From Parietaria judaica (lineage: Eukaryota > Streptophyta > Magnoliopsida > Rosales > Urticaceae), in contig OX940869.1 in the NCBI GenBank assembly GCA_954871525.1, positions 20,240,001 through 20,304,000 of the forward strand: a stretch of 64,000 bases of DNA, written 5' to 3'. Made by a program: the position numbers and the translations under genes. The notes beneath the pieces are model-generated. The model had not been told where the DNA came from. It was given only the letters and a program-made list of their open reading frames with translations, and searched no databases. Positions 36,001 to 46,880 of the stretch are shown one piece after another (the stretch's first letter is position 1; every line of letters begins with the position of its first letter).

Positions 36001-36455
36001 AACCACGGATCGAGGGCGGCGTTTGAAAGTCGTCGGGATCGGCATCGTGGGGACGTTGAGTTTCGTCGGGATCGGCATCTTCGGGACCTTGAGGTTCGTC
36101 GGGATCGGCACCTTCGGGACCTTGAGCTCTGTAATCGGCGTGTTCCCGTAACATGAGATCGAAAAAAGGATCGTTATTTCCCCCTAGATTGAGCCACCGC
36201 CTCCACCATTTATCGGGACACACGTTGGGGGTTGGCGTCGTGTTGGCCCATCGCCCGGACTAGACTAGGTCTTAGAGACCGTACTGTATCGTCGGGATAA
36301 TTTGGATTTGGAGGGGAGGGAAATATTTCTTGGGGTAGCATAAGGGGAATGTAGCCCTCGGGCGTAGGCTCCGATGTTCCCCCTAGTTGAAATTGGGGTT
36401 GCAAATTTCTGGCCGCCCTTCGACCCCCGGAACTACCGCCGCTTCTTCAAGACAT
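33079..36455 (-). pseudogene. hAT transposase pseudogene
   Basis: Aligned by eye with the intact copy. The third codon of exon 1 is TGA instead of CGA, and exon 1 has a further frame break near 36215. In exon 2 a G is lost from a five-G run (near 34207), truncating the frame after LIARTG. Later CAA-to-TAA, GAA-to-TAA and AAG-to-TAG changes occur (for example near 33490, 33955 and 34087). BED finger, core and C-terminal segments (SIPISSIASESAFS) are still recognisable. The protein cannot be made. Confidence 0.93.
35160..35736 (-). repeat. Conserved intronic motifs in hAT copy 2
   Basis: The 66-bp motif occurs at 35484-35549 and 35671-35736, and the GGAACCTCGGGGAGTTC hairpin pair at about 35170-35260, mirroring the intron of the intact copy. 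In this copy the 66-bp units are flanked by AACGAATTTCTTGA on one side and a near-copy on the other. Confidence 0.8.
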
Positions 36456-37429
36456 AATGAGAGAACTTTCGAACTTGAGAAATTTAGAACTTTAGAACTT
36501 GAGAACTTTAGAGCTTTAGAACTTGAGAACTTGAGAGAATTTGAGAGAGAGATGGAAGATTGTTGGTGAGGAAATGAGGGAGGAAGAGGTGGTATTTATA
36601 GGGTTTGAGGAGAGGGTGGGGTGGGTGAATAATTATTGTGGTGGGTGAAGTGGGTGAATAATTGTGAGGAGATTTGAAATTTTAGGGTTGAAATTCAAGT
36701 AAAGTGGGTAATAATTGTGGTTGGGTAATAAAATTCGGGTAAAAAGTGTGTTATTTATGCCCCAAAAAGACAAAATCACGCGGATCGCTGACGTGGCACG
36801 TTGTGGGCCGTCGATTGCTTCACGCGGATCACCATCTGACGAGTCGCGACGCCAGCCCGAAATCGCGACGAATCGCGACTTTTGCCGCACAGTCGCGACG
36901 CGTCGAATCGTTGCTTGCGACGTCGGGTGTGCAGCTCTACTTAGCTCCCAGCCGTCACTTCCTTCTCTGCTCTCCGAATTTTTAGCTCCTTCCTTTCCTC
37001 TTGGAGCCCTAACACGTGTTGGCTTCTCTCCCATAAGCTTGTGGTCTTTTATGGTTGATGACATGGCTATAAATGGGTGAAATGTCCATTTTGACCCTTG
37101 TTGTTGAGCTGGAAAGTAGGCCACATGAGGCTGAAAAGTCCAAAATATTCAACACAAATCTCTCTAAATTTTTTAGCTCATACTTTCTACACCAAAATGA
37201 CTTCAAATATGTAAACTTTTTACAATAACATGCTAATTTCTTTTCAAATATCATTACAATGCACCGAAAAATTAACACAAGCGACATGAAAACTTAAAAA
37301 AAACAACAATGATTCTTAGTTTAAAGATGTGTAAAATGTGAAGTTCCAAAGGAATATCAGTGAGCAAAGGCAAGAGAGAGAGAGAGAGATTTCTAGGGTT
37401 CGTGCGAAATGTGTGTTTACGGCTCGTGT

Positions 37430-37805
37430 TTGGGTTTGCTGCGGCTAGTTTAAGTTTGTCGCGGCGAGTCATTCCAACGACACTAATAAGTGTCGTTGGA
37501 CATGAATGTCGTTTTCCATCCCGATGACACTATATGCATAGTTAGAACACTACTCGCCGCGGCGTATAATAGTTCGCCGCGGCTACATTTTGCACCCTAA
37601 AACCCAATCCCGATGACACTAATATATGCGTAGTTGGAACACTACTCGCCACGGCAACAGTTTGCTTCCGACGACACATAAAAATTTCCGTCGTCGGAAG
37701 TCTATTTTTTTTTAAATCCGACGACGCATAATAATTTCCATCGTCGAAACTTGACTTCCAACTACGGTTTTTGTATTGCGTAGTAGAATCTCCGTAGTAT
37801 AATCT
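37430..37805. repeat. Right subterminal repeat region of CACTA 1
   Basis: Alternating CGCCGCGGCG, CGACGACAC and CCGTCGTCGGA motifs up to the terminal inverted repeat. Mirror image of 23340-23770. Confidence 0.85.
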
Positions 37806-37881
37806 CATATTTGTAGTAGTGTGCTTGGATTGAGTATGTGCCTGTTTTTAAGCAAGCTGCCTACGTACCCCATATTGGGGA

Positions 37882-38820
37882 TCAATTCATTACGTAGTTC
37901 ATAGGAGGCCGAGTAGGCCGGTTTAGGCTTAGTATTTCCTTAGGTGCATGGTACACGCCTGGTTTTACTACTTCCATGATGACGTAAGGTCCTTTCCTTT
38001 GAAGGTTGGGCGTCTCTATCTCGGCTGGTATTACGACTTCGGTCCCGTATACCATTGAGAATGGAGTTTCCCCGGTGGCCTTACGCGGGGTAGTTCTGTA
38101 GGACCAAAGGACTCCTATGAGCGCGTCGGCCCATCGTCCCTTTTTGGTGTCTAATCTTTTCTTGATTCCATCCACTATGACCCGGTTTGCTACCTCGGCT
38201 TGACTATTTCTTTGACGATATCTCGGAGTGGATATGTTCAAGGATATTTTCCATTTAATGTAGAAGTTTTGGAATCTTATGGATATGAACTGGGGCCCGT
38301 TATCCGCAATAATTTCCTTCGGAAGACCGAAGCGGCTTATGATGTTTTTCCACACAAAGTGTTCTAAATCCACATCTTTGATGTTCATGTACGCTCCATC
38401 GATTCGGAAAAGCAGTCCGTGGTAATTAGCAGGAACGTTACCACGGACTGCTTTTCTAGCCAGAGCTAGGGGAAACGGTCTGACTATGTACATTGACCAT
38501 TTCATGAATGGGTATGGGATGGAAACTGATGAGAGTTCTTCTGCTGGTTGGTGCATAGACGGAGAGTGTCTCTGGCACTTATCACATTTTCTGCGTAGGC
38601 TTCTCTATCTGCCAACATAGTGATCTAAAAGAAACTTGCCTTTTAGCTTTGTTGGCCAAGGATCTTCCTCCGGAATGATTGCCACATTCCCCTTCGTGTA
38701 TTTCACAGAGTACAATTTGTTCTTCGACTTTCCCTAAACATCTTAGGTACGATCCGGTATAGCTACGTTTGTATAGTTTCCCGTCGATCATGCAAAACCT
38801 GAAGCTTTGGATACGGAGTT
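37882..38820 (-). pseudogene. Gypsy integrase (INT), degenerate
   Basis: The zinc-binding part is visible at 38660-38800 (KLYKRSYTGSYLRCL, CEIHEGECGNHSGGRSL, an H2C2-like pattern). The core domain follows in another frame after a break near 38570. Of the DDE triad, the second Asp (EIIADNGPQF) and the Glu (SQAEVANRV) are present, but the first Asp of the usual WGMDIVGP motif is Tyr (WSMYIVRP). The C-terminus includes YRTTPRKATGETPFSMVYG. It cannot act as an integrase. Confidence 0.88.
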
Positions 38821-39037
38821 TCCTGGCCTTTTGCCTGTCTTGGGGTTTAGTTCCGGTCAGTATATAATTTATGATCGGGGTTATCCAATAATCTTCTTCT
38901 ATTCGGATAGTGCAAACTTTGCGTGCAACGCTGGGTTCGTCTATTGACTCGACCGGAATTATCCTTTTGATCTCGGGATCCAAGGTGGAGGCTAGTCCGG
39001 CCAATGCGTCTAGGGACGCGTTCTCACTTCGCGGTAT

Positions 39038-39853
39038 TTAGACTATTTTGGCGTGGTCGAATTGCCCTATTAGGTTCTTCACTACCACGAGGTATATTTC
39101 CATCCAGTCGTCTCTGGTGGCGTATTCACCACTGATTTTACTTTTGAGCAGCTTGGAGTCGGAATGGGCCCTTATTCGACGGGCTCCTACGGCCTTTTCT
39201 AGTCTGAAGCCAGCTATCAAAGCTTCATATTCGGTCTTGTTGTTTGTCGCGTGGAATCTTAGTCTGAAAGACTGTTCCATCACTTTATTTGTTGGAGATA
39301 CCAAACGGATTCCAATCCCTGATCCTCCTTGATTGGAGGCCCCGTCTACCTCAAGTCTCCATTCTTCGTTTTTGTGACCATCTTTTGAGGCTGGGTGCTC
39401 AATTAGAAAATCTGCTAGCCCTTGTAACTTTGTACAACTGCGGATCTTGTATTCTATATGAAACGTGCTCAGCTCAACTGACCATTTGACGAGTCTTCCC
39501 GATTGATACGGGTGAAGTATGATTCTCAAGGGTTGGGTAGTCATGACCTTAATGGTATGGGATTGGAAGTAAGGCCAAAGTTTCCTCGCTGCGCTAATCA
39601 TTGCCAGTGCAAGTTTTTCTATCGCCGGATATCTAGTTTCAGCATCCTCTAGGGATTTGCTGATGTAGAATATGGGTCTTTTTTCTCCACGGTCCTCTCT
39701 CACTATCACCCCACTTACTGCCGATGGTGAGACTCCTAAGTACAATAACAGGGCATGTTTTGGAGGGCTTTGATTTTGTCGGGATTGGCTTTTATTCCTC
39801 GCTGTGTGACCAGATAGCCCAGGATTTTTCCTGAAGTTACCCCGAAGGTACAT
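39038..39853 (-). pseudogene. Gypsy RNase H followed by Tat-type second RNase H (aRNH)
   Basis: An open frame of 271 codons. Residues ~35-155 are the gypsy RNase H (LYLGVSPSAVSGVIVRED, RPIFYISKSLEDAETRYPAI, KWSVELSTFHIEYKIRS). Residues ~165-250 are a second, archaeal-like RNase H with its D-E-D residues visible (RLEVDGASNQGGSG, NNKTEYEALIAGF, RAHSDSKLLKS). This tandem pair identifies the Tat lineage. The frame is separated from the RT upstream and INT downstream by breaks. Confidence 0.88.
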
Positions 39854-39899
39854 TTTGTCGGGTTAAGCTTCATTTGATACTTTCAAAGTATTGTGAAGC

Positions 39900-40320
39900 A
39901 TTCTTTTAAGTGGGATACGCGATCCGTTGCTTGGAAGGATTTTACCAACATGTCATCAATGTAGACTTCTATAGTTTTGCCGAGCTGCTAGAAAAATATT
40001 TGGTTGACTAACCTTTGATATGTGGCCCCGGCATTGTTTAATCCGAAAGGCATCACTTTGTAGCAGTTGATGCCTCGATCGATTATGAAAGACGTTTTTT
40101 CTTGGTCCTCGGGGTGCATCAGGATCTGATTATATCCCGAAAATGCATCAATGAATGAAAACAATTTGTGCCCACATGTTGCTTCGACTAGTTGGTCAAT
40201 ATAGGGCATCGGGAAGTTGTCTTTTGGGCATGCTTTGTTTAGGTCGGTAAAGTCTATATAGACTCTAGCCTTCCCGTTTTTCTTTTTCAATGCTACTGTA
40301 TTTGCTAACTAGTCCAGGTA
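39900..40320 (-). pseudogene. Gypsy reverse transcriptase (RT), degenerate
   Basis: KARVYIDFTDLNKACPKDNF, LFSFIDAFSGYNQILMHPED and YKVMPFGLNNAGATYQRL are clear RT motifs. After a stop in FF*QLG near 39988 the frame continues with the catalytic VYIDDMLVKS. The catalytic residues remain, but the reading frame is broken here and upstream. Confidence 0.9.
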
Positions 40321-40701
40321 TTTAACTTCCCGAATAGATCCGGTTTGAAACAGTTTTGTTACTTCTTTGTTGATTGGTTGGGCCCGGCCAGGACCCAATT
40401 TTTGTCTTTTATGCTTTACCACCTTATAGCTGGGATCCACATTCAGACGGTAGGATGTGATGTTCGGATATATGCGTGGCATGTCCTAGTGGGACCAAGA
40501 AAAATTATCCAAGTTTTTGGTGAGGAATTTGAGGAGTTCCTTTCTGACGTTGTTGTCCAGCCTGACCACAATTTCTACCTGGTGATCCGGATTGTCGGGG
40601 TCTATTTGGACCTGGACCGTCATTTCCGCGTTGGGACCGTCAGAGTCGTCGGTCCCTTCTTGGGTGTTTTCCTCTTTTCCATCCTCTACCTTCTTTAATT
40701 G

Positions 40702-41159
40702 TTACACGGGGGTGTTCTTCTGCTCGGGTTTGATGGCCTGGAAGTTCCGGAAGGCACTCAGGTAGCAGATCCTAGCTTGTTTCTGATTTCCTTTTACTTC
40801 GACAATCTTCCCATCCGAACGGGGGAAGCGAACCAATTGATGGTATGTGGATGGCACAACCTTCATCACGTGCAACCAGGGTATCCCGAGGATCATGTTA
40901 TAGACCGACGGGCAGTCTAGTACCAAGAATTTTTTTATTTTCCTACCCCCGCGGCGGCGATAGACAGTCGTACCATTCGTATTGAACTGACCGTCTCTAC
41001 ATTAAACCTGGTTAGAGAGATGTGCTCCCTGTAGATTTCTGTTTGGTCTACTCCCATCATGAGTAGTCGCACCAGAAAGATTACGTCGACTGAGCTTCCA
41101 TTGTGGATCAGAATCATGTCCATGGTATATGATGAGACTAAAAGGATGACGACCAGCAC
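40702..41159 (-). pseudogene. Gypsy aspartic protease (PR), active-site residue lost
   Basis: DMILIHNGSSVDVIF is the active-site region, where the family has an Asp in (I/D)-D-(N/G)-GSS; here it is His. The next piece in a shifted frame reads SVYNMILGIPWLHVMKVVPS and FPRSDGKIVEVKGNQKQARI, which is the C-terminal part of the protease and linker of Tat elements. Confidence 0.82.
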
Positions 41160-43150
41160 ATCGTCGTGTGGCCCGACTAGGGTAGCTTCTTTGCTATCCT
41201 TGAATTTGATCTCATAGTCTAGTTCATGACGGGGGAGAACTATCGGGGTGGCCTGAAGTCTCCATTAGTGGCCTTGACGGAGTTTACGGAATTTTCGTGT
41301 AGCTGAGATCCTTCGACTATCGTGTAGATCCTCCCGATAAGCTCTAGGGTCTCTTCTCGCTGTTCTTCTGTACCCTGTGGTTCTTGGTTGCTCTGCTCTT
41401 CAAGCATGTGGACTCTACCTCTCTTGTTTGGAAGAGCATTTCCTTTTGTTGCCCACTCTTGCTCGGTTCGCTTCTAATAACCTTGGGGTTGGATTTGCTG
41501 GGAGTTCTGCCCGGCTGGCTGTCCATTTTTCAGCTCATTGTTGAATGAGATGTCTCCCAACTCTCCGTTGACATACTTCTCTGCTAGATGGGCACGGAGC
41601 ACCATACAATTTTTTTTAAGGTGCCCGTAAGTCTTGTGGAAGTTGCACGAAGCCTTACGGTCATGCTTTGGGAAGATTGCGTCGGTGTAGGGCGCAAAAT
41701 CTCTTGTGCTGACCAGGACTTCTACAGGTACTTTCTCATACTATGCGGAAGTTCGCGACTACTGAATTGACGTTAAATACATATGAATTTCGCGGGTTCG
41801 GTCCATTGTTCCCCCCCCCCTAGGGTTCCCGTTTTGATGAAGGGGCCTATGACCGGGGGATGCGCTCCTCTGTCCTTTGAAGGCAATATTGTTTCCTCCG
41901 AATCTCTGCTGCCTGGATTGACTGGGTGGTCCTTGACTTCTTAAATGGCCGGATTGGGATCCTTGCTTCCTTCGTAGAGCTTCGAGCTCCTCATCGTGTT
42001 TAATCCAATTAGACGACCCATGAATTACGTCTTTGATGGAATTTTAACGTTATACGACGATGTATGTTTTGAACTTTGAGTCGTACCATAATTTGCTTGT
42101 CAGGGCGGCTATAGCTGTTTCGTCACTGATCTCGTTGATCTTGACCATTGTTCTCTTGAACCTGACCATGAAGTCTCGGAGTGGCTCTCCTTTCTCTTGT
42201 TGTAGGGCATGGAGGTTTGCCACTGTTGTTTCTGTTTCCATAAACATATTAAAATGTTTAAGGAACACGGTGGTTAGTTGCTCGAAGTTTTCTATGGATC
42301 TGGGTTCCAGTTTTGAAAACCATTCCATTGCCGGGCCGGCCAGGTTCTCGGCAAAGTACTGACAATGACCAACATCTAGCTCATGTGCCTCTAGGTTTAC
42401 CTATCCCATTGCGATCCGGAAGGATCTCAGGTGTACCTTGGGGTCTGTGGTCCCATCGTACCTTGGCAGGTTTACGCGCCACAGTCTCAGAGTTTGATAC
42501 TTGTGATAGCTATCGAGAAGGGTGCTCTTCTTTACTCTTCTACCAACAATGAATTTTTCATTCATTTGCTCGATGGTGTGCTTTAGTTCTTCCAGCTCTG
42601 TATTTCAAGTTGCTGGCTCGGGGCGTACGGGATGGTGAGATTCCTGTCCGTGTATAGGACTGGGATATCTCGGGAAAGGGACGGGTTGGTCTTGAGGACC
42701 ATATGCTCTTGACCCTCCGAGCTGCTCGGTCCGTCAGAGCGGTGGCGGCTGTATGAAGAAAAATTTTCTATTCCGGCCGGAATGACTCTCGACACCGGTG
42801 TGAAGAACTGTTGCACCCTGTCGGTAAGTGAGAGAGGTGTCGAAGCTGGAGGACCACGAGGCGGTGGTGGGGGGAAGGTTGGCCTCGGAGCTTGCAGGTT
42901 ATCCAGATCGACAAAGTTGAAATGAAGAGCGTTGAGGTTGCCTCGCCCCTGATGTCCGAAGCTCTGTCCTGCGGTTGCACGGCCAGAAATCCAATGTTGC
43001 TCATTTTGGGCTCAGTTTGCCATGAGAAGCTCGATCTGCTTGCGCAGTTCTTGATTCTCTGCAATCCGAGTCTCCAGCTGAGACTTACGGTCACGGAGTT
43101 CGGCGTTTTGTCCGGGATTGTCAACCCCGGACCCAGTAAGGGTCTGATTC
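41160..43150 (-). pseudogene. Gypsy gag region, degenerate
   Basis: The gag capsid domain is at 42050-42328 (MEWFSKLEPRSIENFEQLTT, HALQQEKGEPLRDFMVRFKR), of the Retrotrans_gag type. The N-terminal low-complexity part is spread over two frames (42583-43124), and a linker rich in Lys/Ser/Gln follows (41344-41526). Several stops and shifts. A C run of about 10 at 41812-41821 breaks one frame. Confidence 0.8.
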
Positions 43151-43208
43151 TCTTTATTTCTCATCTTTGCAGAATGCTTTAAAGCTTGTAGATGTTAGCG
43201 AGATCAAT

Positions 43209-43226
43209 TTCCCACAGACGGCGCCA
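43209..43226 (-). other. Primer binding site of the gypsy element
   Basis: On minus, three bases (ACT) after the LTR end comes TGGCGCCGTCTGTGGGAA, starting with the complement of a tRNA CCA end. The wording resembles PBSs of plant Ty3/gypsy elements. I do not assign the tRNA. Confidence 0.75.
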
Positions 43227-43504
43227 AGTTGTTGACGTGGTTTCCCACCTCAAACAGTCAATACGACTTGTGAGCGTAAGATATTTTGAATGTTGATTTT
43301 TGTGGAATTCGATCCCTTGCGTTTGCAACCTCTCAAACACTCTATACGTATATATGTGTATATATATATATATGAAAGAAGATAAATAAGACGAGAGATT
43401 TTTTTATAGAGGTTCATCCCAAGGTGGTAGTTGACTACGTCCTCTGTTAGTTTATTGCGACAATGAATATGGGCGGACAACTAAAGGCAGTGAATCACGT
43501 CTAA

Positions 43505-43708
43505 AAGATAGGGAGCAAAACCATTATGCATGATATGACCAGTAACAATTGTGGGAGCATATTTCCTTGTATTCCCACACTTATTACATGGACAATGCAT
43601 TTGGCCTTCACTATCAACGAATGCTTCCCCTCCTTTTGCAAAATCAATCGCTCCCTTAATGAACCTTGGATCGACCTTGTTCGTGATCTTAGTCCAACTC
43701 GTATCCAT
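43505..43708 (-). pseudogene. CACTA transposase N-terminus (Transpos_assoc domain), truncated
   Basis: ATG at 43708 begins MDTSWTKITNKVDPRFIKGA, followed by FVDSEGQMHCPCNKCGN and THIMHNGF-like sequence (GHIMHNGFAPYLL). This is the transposase-associated domain found at the start of plant En/Spm transposases, with its Cys cluster. The gene is cut off after about 68 codons by the element's deletion border. Confidence 0.88.
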
Positions 43709-46700
43709 CTTTTACAATCCTGCCACTTAGCTACAATATCTAAGTATATATAATATGAATAAAGTATTAACAATACCTATATTATAGGAAAAGATGGCAA
43801 ATTCAAGTAAAACTAGTCATAAGAGAACACTTGAAAGAAATCTAGCCCCTATGGTTTATAAAGTTTCTAATTAATTTGGTGTATTAGTGAATTTTCGTTT
43901 AAAGCAATATTTTTTAACAAAGTTATAACCTAGTTCATTAAGATACTTATACTTCTTTATACTTATTTAAAAAAAAAAAAGTAAAGGCATCATTCTAAAA
44001 AGCATCACTCTAAAGGCACAGACAACTTAATTATACAACATTTTAGTATTAGTTCCACTTAATTATACAACTTTAAGTATTTATGTGAAAATAATATAAT
44101 CCTAGTTATAAGTCGTCATTAATACGTATTATTCAATATATTTTCTTATAGATTCTACACTATAAATATTTATTTGTATACAAGCTCTTTAATAGATCAT
44201 CATTATGTACACACAGATAGACATTTGAAATTATTATGTACATATACAATTTCAAAAATCCCAATCAAATATCCCTAAACAAGATACATACAAACCACCA
44301 ATTCGCAATAAAAAAAACAGTAAGGGGCTTCGAATATACCTCAATAGCCCAAAATCTGCGGCAGCGAGAGGAATGGACTTCGAGCACAGAGATGAAAAGG
44401 AACTCAACGCAGGGGAGGTTTGCACGTAGTGATGAACACGAGATCGCCGTCAGTAAACGGGGAAGGACTTCGCTGCACAAAAAAAAAATTAAAAAAAATC
44501 CATATAAATGTTTTCATACCTAATTATAGATAATATAATATAAAGAAAATCCAACAATACGTTGTATAAAGTTCAATGAATTTTATATATGTACCTATTC
44601 AAGCTCTTACATCTATAAAATTTAGTTTCTATTTTCTGTCGTTGATTCATCTTATTGGTGTTAGCAAAACATTGTTGCAATTTTATTGTGGAGCTTGAAT
44701 TTTTAATCCTACTTACTGTTATTTTTATTGGTGTTAGCAATAAATCACCAAGCCTTATTATCTCATTTTTGGTGTTAGTTGTGTTTTAATCCGGTAGATT
44801 TCGTATTATTGCAACAATAAATCACCAAGCCTTATTGGTGATATTTAGGAAATTAATGAAACAATGTTGTTTGAAACATATTATAATGCATTGATAAGAC
44901 CAATTTATACTTTCTCAAATAACTCATCATATCACAACCTATTGTACACAATAAAACCAACAAAAATATTCAGATCCTATAATTTCAAACCAACAACCTA
45001 CTGTTCACATATTATTTAAGTTGTTTTTAAAATAAACAACTATTATATATACCAGTGCATATTACTTATTTTTTACTTCATTCATGATCCTATAGTCAAT
45101 TTTAATATAAGAAAAATCAACCAAATCAAAATGAACCAATAATTCATTTTGAAATTACTGGAAGAGCTATGAAATTGACTATTTTAAAAGTACAAATTCA
45201 TAAGCTAGAAAGACACAGTACAAAAAAAAAATAGGAATAACTATATAGGACTACTTATTTTTTCTTTACTTTCCAAAAAAAAAATAGTAAATATTTTTTA
45301 AAAAATATAATTAATATGACTCAAAATGATGTATTCAATGTAAGATCTAGGACACTAAAGTCACCCTTCTTTTTTGTATGGTACAACTGAGCCCATCGAA
45401 CTTGCATACCAAAGACATTCATCACTTAAACCTCAAATGAACATGTGTATGATACAATTGTAATTAATTGATATCATTAATGACCCATTTTCCATAAGAA
45501 ATAGATAGACTATTACTATATATATATTATAAACAAGTCCAAAAATATGGTATGTGTAAAGCCAAACATGAGTAAAAAACTATATTTAAACTTGATTCCA
45601 GTTTATCAATTTTCATCTCCATACAAAATATATATACACTGAATTCATTCACTTGAAGCCATACAAATGCATGTTTTTATCTATCTATCAAATATGGGTA
45701 TTTATATAAAAATACACATGGCCAGCACAATGTTCTTCTTATCATCTTGCAGGTAAGTTCTTAATTTGCGGGATTTTTATTTTAACTTGTTTAGAAATAA
45801 TTTGTTAACCTCACGATGGAGTTTGACATATAAATTTATTTTAGGATTTAATCTGAGTGTTATGGGAATCGATACAGGATCAAATTTTCACAAGCTGGCT
45901 GATGCATTGATATGGGAATTCACATCTGAGTGTTGTTATCTTGTCAAAGATTCTGTTTGGTTACAAAATGTAGAAGAAGAAAATTGGATGAGTTTTATTA
46001 TGATGTTTGCCTTTTTTTGAGAATCTGATTATTGGCATGAGTTTTATTATGATGTTTGCCATTTTTTGAGAATCTGTTTGTTTACAAAATGCAGAAGCAA
46101 CTGATATAGGAATTAGTTCTTTGTCTGGTGTTTTTGCAAGAAAAGTGGTGTATATCTTAAATTGTTTTCTTTTTCCTTTCTTTGGGCATTGATAATGAGC
46201 ATTAGCATCCCGACATTGCAAAGCTTAAATCTCAGGCATTATGAGTTGAAGTTCCTGGTGTTTACATTTTTTTTCTTTGAATTCTTTATATATATATATA
46301 TATATATATAAAATAATAGCAACCACATTAATTGACAATGTGTGTATTTGATATTAATTGGAAAAGAGTTATTTTTTTTTACCACTTGCGTTGAGATGTA
46401 TTGCAATTGATCTTCATTTTTCTGTTAGTTAGCAAATAAAATAGTTTTGAACTTTTGATCATGTTGTTTATTGCACTATAGCTTTTAAGAGCAATAAAAA
46501 AAAAAGCAAAGCATAATTTTTTTTATTTTATCTTAACTGGGCACATTTTGTCTTCGTAATAGTATGACATTTACCACATTTAGAGAGGACAGTTATTGGT
46601 ATAACATTTAGAGAGGACAGCTATTTAGCACATTTAGAGAGGACAGTTATTGGTATAACATTTGGTAACATGAATGAGACAAAAAATAATCTTTGATCGT

Positions 46701-46880
46701 ATCGTTCGATATAAAAGGTGTTAGAGGGTAAATGTAAGACATAGTGCACTATTTTTCTATAAAAAATCATTAAAGATAGAATAGCATGGTTGAATATGGT
46801 CTTTACAAGAACTGAACTTCATACACTAATTTGCAGCCCCTAATTTTTGTTTAAAATGGTTGAAATGATGAGAACGTATC
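43709..46880. repeat. CACTA 2 non-coding interior with short tandem duplications
   Basis: AT-rich with no recognisable gene. Tandem duplications are visible: a ~60-bp unit at 45985-46090 (ATGAGTTTTATTATGATGTTTG...), three copies of CATTTAGAGAGGACAG at 46574-46650, repeated CACCAAGCCTTATT at about 44747 and 44822, and a (TA)n tract at 46285-46307. Confidence 0.65.

Larger units (their letters stand above)
32480..36939 (-). mobile_element. hAT transposon copy 2, decayed, reverse orientation
   Basis: Same family as 9716-14132, inverted. The left end is TAGAGCTGCACACGA and the right end read in reverse TAGAGCTGCACACCCGACG. The 8-bp direct repeat CTTAGCTC flanks it perfectly (32472-32479 and 36940-36947). 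The subterminal TCGCGA clusters, TATA box, intron and duplicated 66-bp intronic motif are all conserved, but the transposase is broken. Confidence 0.95.
31576..37269 (-). mobile_element. Probable solo LTR split by hAT copy 2
   Basis: Read on minus it begins near 37269 with TGTTAATTTTTCGGTGC and ends at about 31576 with ACTTGCGAGATTTTACGCAACA-like sequence, the typical LTR terminus of Athila-like Ty3/gypsy elements. A TATAAATG-type box lies near 37070. The flanks are similar but not identical (TCGCT against CTCGC), so the borders are approximate. Without hAT copy 2 it is about 1.2 kb. No internal domain or second LTR was seen. Confidence 0.5.
23328..37821 (-). mobile_element. CACTA (En/Spm) element 1, 14.5 kb, with nested insertions
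   Basis: The left end CACTACTACAAAAAAGGGAT and right end TTTGTAGTAGTG form the CACTA terminal inverted repeats. The 3-bp direct repeat TGC flanks them (23325-23327 and 37822-37824). Subterminal regions are filled with CGCCGCGGCG/GCCGCGGCTAA motifs and short palindromes such as CGACGACACTT...AAGTGTCGTCG (23428-23453). The recognisable genes (Ulp1-like protease, PF20167-type protein) are on minus. I see no TNP2-type transposase, so the element is probably non-autonomous. It is inserted in the gypsy element and holds a MULE and a solo LTR with hAT copy 2. Without these it is about 7.5 kb. Confidence 0.93.

Noticed and set aside
36715..37080. Plus-strand frame of 121 codons at the right end of hAT copy 2
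   Set aside because: Spans the element border and the TCGCGA array; not conserved in the intact copy.
45766..46020. 84-codon plus-strand frame in CACTA 2
   Set aside because: Composed of AT-rich tandemly duplicated DNA; no motif.
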